Below are positions 28,577-36,988 of a stretch of DNA of 64,000 bases, one piece after another (positions within the stretch are counted from its first letter, which is position 1; every line of letters begins with the position of its first letter). The notes under the pieces were generated by a model. That model did no database searches, was not told where the DNA came from, and worked only from the letters and a program-made list of their open reading frames with translations. The stretch comes from Arthrobacter hankyongi (GTDB lineage Bacteria; Actinomycetota; Actinomycetes; Actinomycetales; Micrococcaceae): NCBI RefSeq assembly GCF_022012395.1, contig NZ_JAKLTQ010000022.1:24544-88543 (forward strand). The letters run 5' to 3'. A program made the translations under genes and the position numbers.

Positions 28577-29590
28577 TTACAGCAGGGGATGCAGGGCCAG
28601 GTACAGGATGGCCCCGCCCAGCGCGGTGGCAAAGGCCGTGAACACCCAGATGCGCAGCACCCGCAGGACCACACCCCAGCGCACCGTGGCGAAGCGCTGG
28701 TTGGCGCCGGCGCCGAGGATGGCAGCCGTAATGGTGTGCGTGCTGGACAGCGGCATATGCAGGGCCATGGCGCCCACGAACAGCATGGCCGACCCGACGG
28801 CCTGGGCATTCGCCCCGCGCATCGGGTCGATCCGGACCATCCGCGAGCCCAGGGTGTGGGCGATCCGCCAGCCGCCGCAGAGGGTGCCGGCCGCCAGCAG
28901 CGCGGCGGCGAAGAGCTGGACCCAGAACGGCACGCCGGCCATGCCCCCGGCCAGCCCGGCGGCGCCGAGGGCCAGCAGCACCACGGACACGGTCCGCTGC
29001 CCGTCCTGCATTCCGATGCCGAGCGAGAACGTGCCCGCGAGCACGGCCTGGAGCATCCGGGTGTTCCGGTTTACTTCCCGGGGCGTCCTGAAGCGCACCG
29101 TCCAGGTGACCACGTACACCGACAGCCAGGCCAGCACGAAGGCCAGCACGGGGGAGAGCAGCAGCGGCAGCAGCACCAGCCGCCACAGCACACCGCCGTC
29201 CGGAACCGGGCCGCCGCTGCCGAGGAAGGCGGAGGCCGCCCCCGCGCCCAGCAGCCCGCCCACCAGGGCATGGGTGGACGATGAGGGCATCCGGCGCCAC
29301 CAGGTGTAGACGTCCCAGCCGCAGGCGCTCAGGGTGCCGGCCAGCAGGACGCCCAGCCCTGCCGGGCCTTGGGGCAGCCGGAACAGGGATTCGCTGACCA
29401 GCAGGGCCAGGCCCGTGGAGAGCAGCACTCCGATGAAGCTGAAGATGGCCGCGAGGACGACGGCGACGTTCGCGGTGAGCGCCCGGTTGCGCACCGCGGT
29501 GGCCACCGAGTTGGAGACATCGTGGAACCCGTTGAGGAAGGCGAAGCAGCCGGCGACCAGGACCACCAGCACGAGCAGGAACAGCTCCAC
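28577..29590 (-). CDS. PiT-family inorganic phosphate transporter
   Basis: Low-affinity phosphate permease of the PHO4/PiT superfamily, 337 residues with about ten membrane segments. The first signature reads GFHDVSNSVAT (21-31), where many family members have GANDVANA, and the second half has MPLSSTHTITAAI. Both are usual for actinobacterial Pit. The GTG start abuts the DUF47 stop with no gap, so the pair is translationally coupled. It converges on the high-affinity pst operon, placing both phosphate systems side by side. Confidence 0.9.
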   Translation of the reverse strand: MELFLLVLVVLVAGCFAFLNGFHDVSNSVATAVRNRALTANVAVVLAAIFSFIGVLLSTGLALLVSESLFRLPQGPAGLGVLLAGTLSACGWDVYTWWRRMPSSSTHALVGGLLGAGAASAFLGSGGPVPDGGVLWRLVLLPLLLSPVLAFVLAWLSVYVVTWTVRFRTPREVNRNTRMLQAVLAGTFSLGIGMQDGQRTVSVVLLALGAAGLAGGMAGVPFWVQLFAAALLAAGTLCGGWRIAHTLGSRMVRIDPMRGANAQAVGSAMLFVGAMALHMPLSSTHTITAAILGAGANQRFATVRWGVVLRVLRIWVFTAFATALGGAILYLALHPLL

Positions 29591-30208
29591 CTAGGATTCC
29601 TTGACCAGGATCTGGCCGACGTAGTTGGCCACGCGGCGCAGGTCCTTGGTGGCATCGACCATCTGGTTGGCCACGCCCAGGTGCCGCATGTACACGGCAG
29701 GCTTGTGGTCGCGCATCAGTTCGCTGGTCCAGATACGGTGGGTCCGTTCCGCCCGCTTGGCCAGCTGGAGCATTTCGACGCAGTACTCATCCAGGTCTTC
29801 GAGGGACTCCAGCCTGGCCATCGCATCGCGGGTGAGCTCGGTCTGGCGGTTGATCACCTCCAGCTGCTCCGCGGCCCGGCTGGACAGGTGCGTGAGGCTG
29901 TTGAGCAGGATCATGTCGGCGGCGCCGTCGACTTTCTCGCCACCTTCGACCAGGTGGCGGGAGATCTGGAACAGGTCTTCGCGCGGGAGTGGATTGATGA
30001 AGCTGGTCCTGACGTGGGTCATCAGGGCGAAATGCAGGTTTGACAGGTTGCCGTCGGCCTCGTGCAGCTGCTCCACCAGGCGGGCCCGGTCTTCGGCGGC
30101 GGCGCCGAGGATTTCGGAAAGGGTGCCGACGCCGGTGTGGAATTCGGCCGCCATCCGGGTCAGCAGTTCCAGGGCTTTGTTCTCACGGGGGAACAGGCGT
30201 CGCTTCAC
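29591..30208 (-). CDS. DUF47 (PhoU-like) Pit accessory protein
   Basis: 205 residues, all helical in character, of the DUF47/PhoU_div family. Conserved-looking acidic and basic pairs (FHTGVGTLSEIL, VEGGEKVDGAADMI, MRHLGVANQMVDATKDLRRVANYV) fit the metal-binding helical bundles of PhoU relatives. DUF47 genes typically precede pit and are thought to modulate it. GTG 30208 has no ribosome site but a TAGGCT box seven bases upstream, suggesting a leaderless message for the DUF47-pit pair. Confidence 0.88.
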   Translation of the reverse strand: MKRRLFPRENKALELLTRMAAEFHTGVGTLSEILGAAAEDRARLVEQLHEADGNLSNLHFALMTHVRTSFINPLPREDLFQISRHLVEGGEKVDGAADMILLNSLTHLSSRAAEQLEVINRQTELTRDAMARLESLEDLDEYCVEMLQLAKRAERTHRIWTSELMRDHKPAVYMRHLGVANQMVDATKDLRRVANYVGQILVKES

Positions 30209-30215
30209 TGAATAA

Positions 30216-30221
30216 AGCCTA
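30216..30221 (-). promoter_or_regulatory. -10 box, leaderless start of DUF47-pit
   Basis: On the minus strand TAGGCT is followed by seven bases (TTATTCA) and the GTG at 30208. Confidence 0.45.
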
Positions 30222-30461
30222 GTGCCTCCGGCCGGGCAAGAATAATGGTGCCGAACCGGGAGCGCCTCTCGGCGAAAGGCCGCTCGAAGCGGCTATTTGT
30301 TGGAGCCCGGGGCTTCCACGGTCCGACACCACTTTCAGTCTTCTACGCCTCCAAGACGATGTCAACCGGCGTGGAATTCCACGAAAAACCTTGGCAAACA
30401 GGCTGGAATTGCCGTCCGGACAGGGCTAGCATGCCCCGCGGGCGGCGGGTCCGGGACGGGG
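30222..30461. other. non-coding gap with a small T-tailed hairpin
   Basis: No convincing gene is seen here. GCCGCT (30279-30284) and AGCGGC (30288-30293) form a 6-bp stem followed on the plus strand by TATTTGTT. This looks like a weak plus-strand terminator although both neighbours are on the minus strand. A short AT-richer patch lies at 30330-30400. Confidence 0.35.
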
Positions 30462-30487
30462 GAACCGGACCGGTACCGGTCCGGTTC
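30462..30487. terminator. 26-bp perfect palindrome after the unknown gene
   Basis: GAACCGGACCGGT (30462-30474) is followed immediately by its reverse complement (30475-30487). It starts five bases after the stop of the minus-strand gene at 30492 and is a likely terminator hairpin. Confidence 0.55.
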
Positions 30488-30491
30488 GGGC

Positions 30492-31139
30492 TCAGTCCAG
30501 CTGGCCCCGGCGCCAGGCTTCGGCGGCGGCCTCGAGGTCTTCGGCCGTCTTGGTCAGCAGATGGGAACTGCGCGTGAGCTTGGTGCCGTGCTTCTCGCTC
30601 GAGGCATCTGCGGCGTCCGCATGGTGGGTCTGGCCCAGGGCCACGACGCGGCAGAACGCCGCCGAACGCTCCAGCGCGACGTCGAAGTCGCCGTCGAACG
30701 CGCCGGACAGGATGGCGTCCGCCATCGCCTTGACCTCGTCCGCCCCGGGGGGCTCGGCGACGCCCGCCACCACCTTGGATACCGGCGCGGCTTCCTTGCC
30801 CGCCTTGAAGAAGGCCGCCATCTTGTCCGGATTCTGCTGGGTGGCCGCGCGCAGGGCGTACAGCCGCCACAGGACACCGGGCAGGGAACGGGGCGGGCTC
30901 TCCGCCCAGATCTCCGCGATGGCCTCCAGGCCCTGCTGGTCGGCCAGCTTCACGAGCCGTTTGGTGACCTCGGGGTCGTCCGATTCACGGCCGCGGTGCA
31001 CCAGCGCCTGGGCGGCCAGATGGGCCGCCTCGGACACCCGTGCCGGATCCGCCCCGCCGGTGAAAATTTCGAAATCCAGCGGGGCGAACGGCTTGGGCTT
31101 GTGCTGCCGCGGAGCCGGGGTTCCATTATTTCCGCTCAT
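30492..31139 (-). CDS. conserved-looking helical protein, function unknown
   Basis: 215 residues, no signal peptide or membrane segment. A Pro/Lys-rich N-terminus (RQHKPKPFAPLDFEIFTGG) leads into alternating helices, including VLWRLYALRAATQQNPDKMAAFFKAG, and a Glu/Ala-rich C-terminal helix. I do not recognise the family. The ATG at 31139 carries TATGGT six bases upstream, the leaderless pattern, and the frame's earlier ATG at 31184 lacks support. It stands alone on the minus strand, back to back with tRNA-Lys, and ends at a palindrome. Confidence 0.6.
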   Translation of the reverse strand: MSGNNGTPAPRQHKPKPFAPLDFEIFTGGADPARVSEAAHLAAQALVHRGRESDDPEVTKRLVKLADQQGLEAIAEIWAESPPRSLPGVLWRLYALRAATQQNPDKMAAFFKAGKEAAPVSKVVAGVAEPPGADEVKAMADAILSGAFDGDFDVALERSAAFCRVVALGQTHHADAADASSEKHGTKLTRSSHLLTKTAEDLEAAAEAWRRGQLD

Positions 31140-31145
31140 GCCTCG

Positions 31146-31151
31146 ACCATA
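31146..31151 (-). promoter_or_regulatory. -10 box, leaderless start of the unknown gene at 30492-31139
   Basis: On the minus strand TATGGT, a good TANNNT match, is followed by CGAGGC and the ATG. Confidence 0.45.
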
Positions 31152-31273
31152 CTCCTGCGCCTTTGACCCGGTCGAGGGAGCCAAAAGGTCCCGGGGCCGG
31201 CCGGGCGTGCGCTACAGTATTAACCGGCCCAATGGGATGCAGGCGCAGAACGCCTGTGCCCGGAACGGCCGGC

Positions 31274-31346
31274 GGGCCTTTAGCTCAGTTGGTAGAGCAT
31301 CGGACTTTTAATCCGCGGGTCGCGGGTTCGATCCCCGCAGGGCCCA
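31274..31346 (+). tRNA. tRNA-Lys (anticodon TTT)
   Basis: 73 bases folding as a standard cloverleaf. The acceptor stem GGGCCTT pairs with AGGGCCC (one G.U pair). The D arm is GCTC/GAGC, the anticodon loop CTTTTAA with anticodon TTT, and the T arm GCGGG/CCCGC with TTCGATC loop. The discriminator is A. Only CC of the CCA end is encoded; the next base is G. The anticodon stem has a mismatched outermost pair (T27 with C43). A T-tailed terminator follows nine bases later. Confidence 0.97.
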
Positions 31347-31354
31347 CCGCGCAG

Positions 31355-31396
31355 GTGCCCGTGGCCGGACGATATGTCCGGCCACGGGCACTTTTT
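31355..31396 (+). terminator. tRNA-Lys terminator
   Basis: A 16-base arm (31355-31370) pairs perfectly with 31376-31391 around GATAT. TTTTT (31392-31396) follows. It is the clearest intrinsic terminator in the window. Confidence 0.92.
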
Positions 31397-31537
31397 CATT
31401 GCCGCCGGTTCCGCCGTCCATCCGGAGCCGGCCCCCTTTATCTCTGGCGGTTGGCGTCAGATACTGAGGTGAACCGGGTCCCGGCGCGCAAGGCGGGTCC
31501 CGGATGGTCCGTGCGACAGATCCCCAAGGAGGCAGCC

Positions 31538-34500
31538 GTGGAAACCCGCGAACTGGCCGCAACCCTCGCTGACGACTCGGTACGGCTGGTACGGCACTGG
31601 CTCGACGAAGCCTCCCACATTCCGGTGGATGCCTCGGCCCGGCAGCTGGCCGGCGTGCTCCGGGATCCCCACGGACTGGAGTTCACGGTCGGCTTCGTGG
31701 ACGGGGTGATCCGGCCCGAGGACCCGGCGGTCGCGGCCCGGAACCTGGCCGCGCTGGCCCGCAGGGTGCCGGCCTTCCTGCCCTGGTACCTGCGCGGTGC
31801 CGTGCGCGTGGGCGGGGCGCTGGCCCCGGTGCTGCCCGGCGTCGTGATTCCCGCCGCCCGCCGGGCGCTGCGCGAAATGGTCGGGCACCTGATCGTGGAC
31901 GCCTCGGACGCCAAACTCGGCCCGGCCATCGCGAAGATCCGCCGGGCGGACGTCCGGCTGAACATCAACCTGCTCGGCGAGGCCGTCCTGGGCGAGCGCG
32001 AGGCCGGCCGCCGGCTCGAGGGCCTCCACCGCCTGCTCGCCCGCGACGACGTGGACTACGTCTCGGTCAAGGTCTCGGCCGCCGTCGGCCCGCACGCGCC
32101 GTTTGCCTTCGAGGAGGCCGTGGCACATACGGTGGCGAAGCTAAGTCCGCTCTTTGCCCGGGCCGCGGCGGGGCCCGCGCCCAAGTTCATCAACCTGGAC
32201 ATGGAGGAGTACAAGGACCTGGAGATGACCATCGCGGTCTTCACCAGGCTCCTGGACCAGCCCGAATTCAAGCAGCTCGAGGCCGGGATCGTGCTGCAGG
32301 CCTATCTGCCGGACGCCCTGTCGGCGATGATCCGGCTGCAGGAGTGGGCCGCGGCGCGCACCGCGGCCGGCGGGGCGCCGATCAAGGTCCGGGTGGTCAA
32401 GGGCGCGAACCTGCCGATGGAGCACGTCGAGGCGTCCCTGCACGGCTGGCCGGTGGCGACCTGGGGGAGCAAGCAGGACACGGACACCAACTACAAGCGC
32501 GTGATCAATTACGCCCTGGACCCCGGGCGCATCAGGAACGTGCGGATCGGGGTGGCCGGGCACAATCTGTTCGATGTCGCCTTCGCCTGGCTGCTGGCCA
32601 AACGGCGCGGGATCGAGTCCGGCGGGCACGGGGGCCTCGAGTTCGAGATGCTGCTGGGCATGGCGCAGTCCCAGGCCGAGGCGGTCAGGCGCGATGTGGG
32701 GTCGCTGCTGCTCTACACCCCGGTGGTCCACCCGGCCGAGTTCGACGTGGCCATCGCCTACCTGATCCGCCGGCTGGAGGAGGGGGCGAGCCGGGAGAAC
32801 TTCATGTCCGCGGTGTTTGAACTTTCCGAGGACGAGGCACTCTTCGAGCGCGAGAAGCAGCGCTTCCTGGCCTCGCTGGCCAACCTCGACGACGAGATCC
32901 CGGCCCCGAACCGCAGCCAGGACCGCAGCCGGCCGGAGGAACCCGCGCCGCCGCACGGATTCCGCAATACCCCGGACACCGACCCGTCCCTGCCGGCCAA
33001 CCTGGCCTGGGGCCGGGCCATCCTGGACCGGGTCCCGGGCTCGACCCTGGGCAAGGACGCCGTCGCCGCCGCCACCCTGCACGACGCCGAGGCCCTGGAC
33101 GCGGTGATGGACACCGCCGCGGAGGCCGGCGCGGCCTGGGGCGCCCTGACCGGGGCCAAGCGCGCGGAAATCCTGCACCGGGCCGGGGACCTGCTCGAGG
33201 CCCGCCGCGCCGACCTGCTGGAGGTCATGGCCGCCGAAGCCGGCAAGACGCTGGACCAGGGCGACCCGGAAGTCTCCGAGGCCGTGGATTTCGCCCACTA
33301 CTACGCCGAACGCGCCCGCGAACTGGACGCCGTGGACGGCGCGGTCTTCATCCCGTCCCGGGTCACTGTGGTGACCCCTCCGTGGAACTTCCCGGTGGCG
33401 ATCCCGGCCGGTTCCACCCTGGCCGCGCTCGCGGCCGGATCCGCCGTCGTGATCAAGCCGGCGCACCCGGCAGCGCGCTGCGGTGCCGTGATGGTCGAGG
33501 CCGTTCGGGTGGCGCTGGCGGAGGCCGGCATGCCGCGCGACGTGCTGCGGCTGGTCCAGCTCAACGAACACGGCCTGGGCCGCGAGCTGATCGCGCACCC
33601 GGCGGTGGACCGGGTGATCCTCACCGGCGGCTACGAGACCGCCGAGCTGTTCCGCTCCTTCCGCCCGGACCTGCCGCTGCTGGCCGAAACCTCCGGCAAG
33701 AACGCGATCATCGTCACCCCGGACGCGGACTTCGACCTGGCCGCCCGGGACGTCGCCTACTCCGCCTTCGGGCACGCGGGCCAGAAGTGCTCGGCGGCCT
33801 CGCTGGTGATCCTGGTCGGCTCCGCGGCCCGGTCCCGGCGGTTCCGGAACCAGCTGGTGGACGCCGTCACCTCCCTGAAGGTTGGCTACCCGCAGGACCC
33901 GGCCACCCAGATGGGCCCGGTCATCGAAGCGCCCGCGGGCAAGCTGCTGGCGGGGCTGACCACGCTCGGCGACGGCGAATCCTGGCTGCTCAAGCCGGAG
34001 CAGCTGGACGGGACCGGGAAGCTTTGGAGCCCGGGCATCCGCACCGGTGTCCGGCCCGGCTCGCACTACCACCTGACCGAATTCTTCGGCCCCATCCTCG
34101 GGGTCATGACCGCCGCGGACCTGGCCGAGGCCGTCGAGATCCAGAACGAGGTGGACTACGGCCTCACCGCCGGCCTGCACTCGCTGGACCGGGAGGAAAT
34201 CGGCTACTGGCTGGACCATGTCCAGGCCGGCAACCTGTATGTCAACCGCGGCATTACCGGCGCGATCGTGCGGCGCCAGCCTTTCGGCGGCTGGAAGAAA
34301 TCCGCCGTCGGCCCCGGCACCAAGGCCGGCGGACCCAACTACCTGGTCGGACTCGGGAGCTGGACAAGCGCCCCGGGCGCGGCGGGAACCCCGGTCGCCG
34401 ATGCCGGCGCGGCCAGGCTGCTGGACGCGGCCAGGAGTTCCGGCGGTGCGATCGAGGCCGCCGGGGTGGCGGGCCTGGAGCGTGCCCTGCGGTCCGACGC

Positions 34501-34987
34501 CGCGGCCTGGGCGGCCGGTTTCGGCCGCGCGCAGGACGTTTCCGGCCTGGCCGCGGAACGGAACGTGTTCCGCTACCTGCCGCTGCCGGTCACCATCCGG
34601 CTGGCCGCGGGCGAACCGCTGGTGAAGCTGGTGCGGGTGCTGGCCGCCGGCGTCCTGGCCGGCTCCGAGGTCACGGTCTCCACCGCCGTCGAACTGCCGG
34701 CCTCGCTGAAGGCCGCGGCGGTGGAACTGGGCATCCGGGTGACGGTGGAGGACGACGCGGCCTGGCTGGCCGGCGCCGGCCGGCTGACCGGACGCATCCG
34801 GCTGATCGGCGGCGGCGCGCGGGCCCTGGCCGCCGCCACCGGCGGACGGCCGGACCTGGCCGTGTACGCCCACGACGTGACCGAGTCCGGCCGGGTGGAA
34901 CTGCTGCCCTTCCTGCACGAACAGGCCGTCAGCATCACCGCGCACCGCTTCGGCACCCCCAGCCACCTCTCCGACGGACTGATCTGA
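31538..34987 (+). CDS. putA: bifunctional proline dehydrogenase / L-glutamate gamma-semialdehyde dehydrogenase
   Basis: Oxidises proline to glutamate in two channelled steps. The FAD-dependent proline dehydrogenase barrel (about 95-440) shows NLDMEEYKDLEMT, QAYLPDAL and the substrate-end TDTNYKRVI. The NAD-dependent aldehyde dehydrogenase (about 490-940) has general base Glu717 (LAETSGKN) and nucleophile Cys751 (GQKCSAAS), 34 residues apart as in E. coli PutA. About 200 further residues follow. There is no N-terminal ribbon-helix-helix, so it is not a self-repressor. GTG 31538 has AAGGAGG five bases upstream; the open frame extending left over tRNA-Lys is not coding. 1149 residues. Confidence 0.95.
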   Translation: METRELAATLADDSVRLVRHWLDEASHIPVDASARQLAGVLRDPHGLEFTVGFVDGVIRPEDPAVAARNLAALARRVPAFLPWYLRGAVRVGGALAPVLPGVVIPAARRALREMVGHLIVDASDAKLGPAIAKIRRADVRLNINLLGEAVLGEREAGRRLEGLHRLLARDDVDYVSVKVSAAVGPHAPFAFEEAVAHTVAKLSPLFARAAAGPAPKFINLDMEEYKDLEMTIAVFTRLLDQPEFKQLEAGIVLQAYLPDALSAMIRLQEWAAARTAAGGAPIKVRVVKGANLPMEHVEASLHGWPVATWGSKQDTDTNYKRVINYALDPGRIRNVRIGVAGHNLFDVAFAWLLAKRRGIESGGHGGLEFEMLLGMAQSQAEAVRRDVGSLLLYTPVVHPAEFDVAIAYLIRRLEEGASRENFMSAVFELSEDEALFEREKQRFLASLANLDDEIPAPNRSQDRSRPEEPAPPHGFRNTPDTDPSLPANLAWGRAILDRVPGSTLGKDAVAAATLHDAEALDAVMDTAAEAGAAWGALTGAKRAEILHRAGDLLEARRADLLEVMAAEAGKTLDQGDPEVSEAVDFAHYYAERARELDAVDGAVFIPSRVTVVTPPWNFPVAIPAGSTLAALAAGSAVVIKPAHPAARCGAVMVEAVRVALAEAGMPRDVLRLVQLNEHGLGRELIAHPAVDRVILTGGYETAELFRSFRPDLPLLAETSGKNAIIVTPDADFDLAARDVAYSAFGHAGQKCSAASLVILVGSAARSRRFRNQLVDAVTSLKVGYPQDPATQMGPVIEAPAGKLLAGLTTLGDGESWLLKPEQLDGTGKLWSPGIRTGVRPGSHYHLTEFFGPILGVMTAADLAEAVEIQNEVDYGLTAGLHSLDREEIGYWLDHVQAGNLYVNRGITGAIVRRQPFGGWKKSAVGPGTKAGGPNYLVGLGSWTSAPGAAGTPVADAGAARLLDAARSSGGAIEAAGVAGLERALRSDAAAWAAGFGRAQDVSGLAAERNVFRYLPLPVTIRLAAGEPLVKLVRVLAAGVLAGSEVTVSTAVELPASLKAAAVELGIRVTVEDDAAWLAGAGRLTGRIRLIGGGARALAAATGGRPDLAVYAHDVTESGRVELLPFLHEQAVSITAHRFGTPSHLSDGLI

Positions 34988-34991
34988 GCGG

Positions 34992-36098
34992 ATGCCGGCG
35001 AGGGGCACGGTGCGCATTGCCACCTACAACACCAGCCTGTTCCGTGCCGCCGCGGGCGGGTTGCTGGAGGACCTGGCCACCCCGGACAACGCCCAGGCGC
35101 GCAGCATCGCCGAGGTCATCCGGCGGGTCGACCCGGACATCCTGCTGCTCAACGAATTCGACTATTCCCCGGGCAGCCCCTCCGGACCGGACCTGTTCCG
35201 GGCCAACTACCTGGCGGCCGGCCAGCGGCCGGTGCACTATCCGTACGCCTACACCGCACCGTCCAACACCGGCGTCCCCACGGGTTTCGACCTGGACGGC
35301 GACGGCGCGGCGGCCGGGCCGCAGGACGCATTCGGCTACGGCGCGTTCGAGGGCCAGTACGGTATGGTGCTGCTGTCCAAATACCCGCTGGACACCGCCG
35401 GGGTGCGCAGCTTCAGGCAGTTCCACTGGCAGGACATGCCCGGAAACCTGATGCCGGAGGGCTTCTACCCGGAACCGGCCCGGGCTCTGCTGCGCCTGTC
35501 CAGCAAGTCCCATTGGGATGTGCCGGTGCTGCTGCCCGGCGGCCCGCTGCAGGTGCTGGCCGGCCATCCCTGCCCGCCGGCCTTCGACGGTCCCGAGCAG
35601 CGCAACGTCCGGCGCAACCATGACGAGATCCGGCTATGGGCCGACTATGTCTCCGGCGGCGCCCGGGCGTCCTACCTGTACGACGACGCCGGCCGCACCG
35701 GCGGCCTGCGGCCGGGGGCGCGCTTCGTGATCCTGGGCGACCTGAACGCCGACCCGCAGGACGGTAGGGCCTGGCCCGGGGCCGCCGGCCAGCTGCTGCG
35801 CCATCCGCTCGTCCAGGACCCGCTGCCGGCGTCGGCGGGAGCGGTGGAATCGGCCCGGCTGCAGGCCGGGGCGAATGTGCACCATCTAAGCGACCCGCGG
35901 CTGGACACCGCCGACTTCGGCCGGAGCACGGGCAACCTGCGTGTGGACTACGTGCTGCCGTCCAGGGACCTGGCCGTGGCCGGCGCGGGGGTCTTCTGGC
36001 CCCGGACCGGCGAGCCCGGTGCCGAGCTGACCGGGCCGTTCCCGTGCGCCACCAGCGACCACCGGCTGGTCTGGGTGGATCTGGCGCTGCCGGGCTGA
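34992..36098 (+). CDS. endonuclease/exonuclease/phosphatase (EEP) family hydrolase
   Basis: 368 residues of the DNase I-like fold. Expected metal and catalytic segments are seen: RIATYNTSLF near the N-terminus, ILLLNEFD (catalytic Glu), VILGDLNADPQD (Asp and Asn) and the C-terminal TSDHRLVWVDL (Asp-His). No signal peptide or lipobox is visible, although relatives are often secreted or lipid-anchored. It begins four bases after putA and is probably co-transcribed. Substrate unknown; phosphodiesters such as nucleic acids, lipids or inositol phosphates are all possible for this fold. Confidence 0.85.
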   Translation: MPARGTVRIATYNTSLFRAAAGGLLEDLATPDNAQARSIAEVIRRVDPDILLLNEFDYSPGSPSGPDLFRANYLAAGQRPVHYPYAYTAPSNTGVPTGFDLDGDGAAAGPQDAFGYGAFEGQYGMVLLSKYPLDTAGVRSFRQFHWQDMPGNLMPEGFYPEPARALLRLSSKSHWDVPVLLPGGPLQVLAGHPCPPAFDGPEQRNVRRNHDEIRLWADYVSGGARASYLYDDAGRTGGLRPGARFVILGDLNADPQDGRAWPGAAGQLLRHPLVQDPLPASAGAVESARLQAGANVHHLSDPRLDTADFGRSTGNLRVDYVLPSRDLAVAGAGVFWPRTGEPGAELTGPFPCATSDHRLVWVDLALPG

Positions 36099-36131
36099 GG
36101 CCGGAACCTACCCGAACTTCCGCCGCGCTGT

Positions 36132-36168
36132 TAAGCTGGATTGCATGGGAACGCTGGTTTTCAGGTAA
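36132..36168 (+). promoter_or_regulatory. possible leaderless promoter with 7-codon leader ORF
   Basis: TAAGCT (36132-36137) lies seven bases before ATG 36145, which opens a tiny frame MGTLVFR ending at TAA 36166-36168. Together with the downstream competing hairpins this resembles an attenuator leader. A real -35 is not obvious. Confidence 0.35.
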
Positions 36169-36206
36169 CCGGGCCGTCGCGCCGGTTCATTCACTACATC
36201 AAAAAA

Positions 36207-36292
36207 CCTGCTTGTTGAGGCCGGGCCTGACGAGTTTTCCCTGTTCACAGCAGCCGAAGCAGGCGCCGCGCCGCTGCTGCGCCCGCTTTTTT
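36207..36292 (+). terminator. terminator with competing anti-terminator pairing
   Basis: GCAGGCGC (36259-36266) pairs with GCGCCCGC (36279-36286; one mismatch) and is followed by TTTTTT (36287-36292), a good intrinsic terminator. CCTGCTT (36207-36213) is perfectly complementary to AAGCAGG (36257-36263), which contains the first terminator arm, so the two pairings exclude each other. CAGCAGC (36248-36254) and GCTGCTG (36273-36279) offer another alternative. Confidence 0.6.
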
Positions 36293-36332
36293 GGAAACTC
36301 CCGGCCCCACGGGCAACCGGAAGGGGAGGACC

Positions 36333-36554
36333 ATGACCGTTTACGAACGTCCGGAACATCCGGACCAGCAGCCGAGGATCCAGCTGGCGCCGGCCGCGGC
36401 GGAAAAGCTGGGCGGGGCACCGCACCGCCAGCCGGAAGCCGGCGGAACCGCCGAGGCCGCCGCCGCCTGGCACAGCCTGGGCCACAGCCACCGGCCCACC
36501 CGCGCCAGCGGGCGGCAGGGCCCCGGCGAGAAGAAGGTCCGCTGGTACGGCTGA
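36333..36554 (+). CDS. small hydrophilic protein, function unknown
   Basis: 73 residues, rich in Pro, Ala, Gly, His and Arg, with no membrane segment and probably largely disordered. It starts MTVYERPEHPDQ and ends GEKKVRWYG. AAGGGGAGG (36321-36329) gives ATG 36333 an excellent ribosome site. A strong hairpin follows the stop. The gene lies behind the putative attenuator. I do not recognise the product. The ribosome site and flanking signals are the main evidence that it is expressed. Confidence 0.6.
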   Translation: MTVYERPEHPDQQPRIQLAPAAAEKLGGAPHRQPEAGGTAEAAAAWHSLGHSHRPTRASGRQGPGEKKVRWYG

Positions 36555-36596
36555 GGCCGTCCCGGCAGAACCAGCACTACCAGCGGAAATAATCGA

Positions 36597-36639
36597 AAGC
36601 GGCGTGTTGTGCCCGGGACACCGGGCGCACACGCCGCTT
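36597..36639. terminator. terminator between the small protein gene and ptsH
   Basis: AAGCGGCGTGT (36597-36607) pairs with ACACGCCGCTT (36629-36639), and inside it GCCCGG (36611-36616) with CCGGGC (36621-36626), around a GACA loop. It sits between converging genes and may serve both. Confidence 0.75.
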
Positions 36640-36682
36640 CGTTGTGCTGTCGTGTTGTGCCATGCGGCGGAGCCGCTGGACG

Positions 36683-36961
36683 CTACTCCGCGTCGTGGTC
36701 CGTCTCGAGGACCTTGACCAGCGTGTCCAGCGCTTCGTCCGCCCCCGTACCCTCGGCGCGGAGCACCACCTGGGTGCCGAATTCCGCGCCCAGGCTCATC
36801 AGGGACAGGATGCTCGAGGCGTCCATCGCCTCGTCCTCGGGCGCCCCGGCCAGCGCAATGGTCACCTCGACGGGCTGCTCGCCGGCCGCTTCGGCGAAGA
36901 TGGCGGCGGGACGGGCGTGCAGGCCGACGCGGCTGGCAATGGTGGCGGTACGTTCGGGCAT
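36683..36961 (-). CDS. ptsH: phosphocarrier protein HPr
   Basis: Carries phosphate from Enzyme I to the EIIA domains of sugar permeases. His15 in ASRVGLHARPAA is the phosphorylated residue. The regulatory-site region reads DASSILSLMSLG, with Ser50 where Bacillus HPr has Ser46; HPr kinase is generally absent from actinobacteria, so this serine may be unused. 92 residues. AAGGAG lies six bases before the ATG. It is last in fruR-fruK-fruA-ptsI-ptsH. Confidence 0.95.
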   Translation of the reverse strand: MPERTATIASRVGLHARPAAIFAEAAGEQPVEVTIALAGAPEDEAMDASSILSLMSLGAEFGTQVVLRAEGTGADEALDTLVKVLETDHDAE

Positions 36962-36988
36962 GGTTTCTCCTTAGGGTGGGGCGGGCAG

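Noticed and set aside
31163..31537. N-terminal extension of putA by 125 codons
   Set aside because: It would translate through tRNA-Lys and its terminator; GTG 31538 has a strong ribosome site and the usual protein start.
36683..36961. Seryl-phosphorylation control of HPr
   Set aside because: A serine is present at the equivalent place, but no HPr kinase is in the window and the group generally lacks it.
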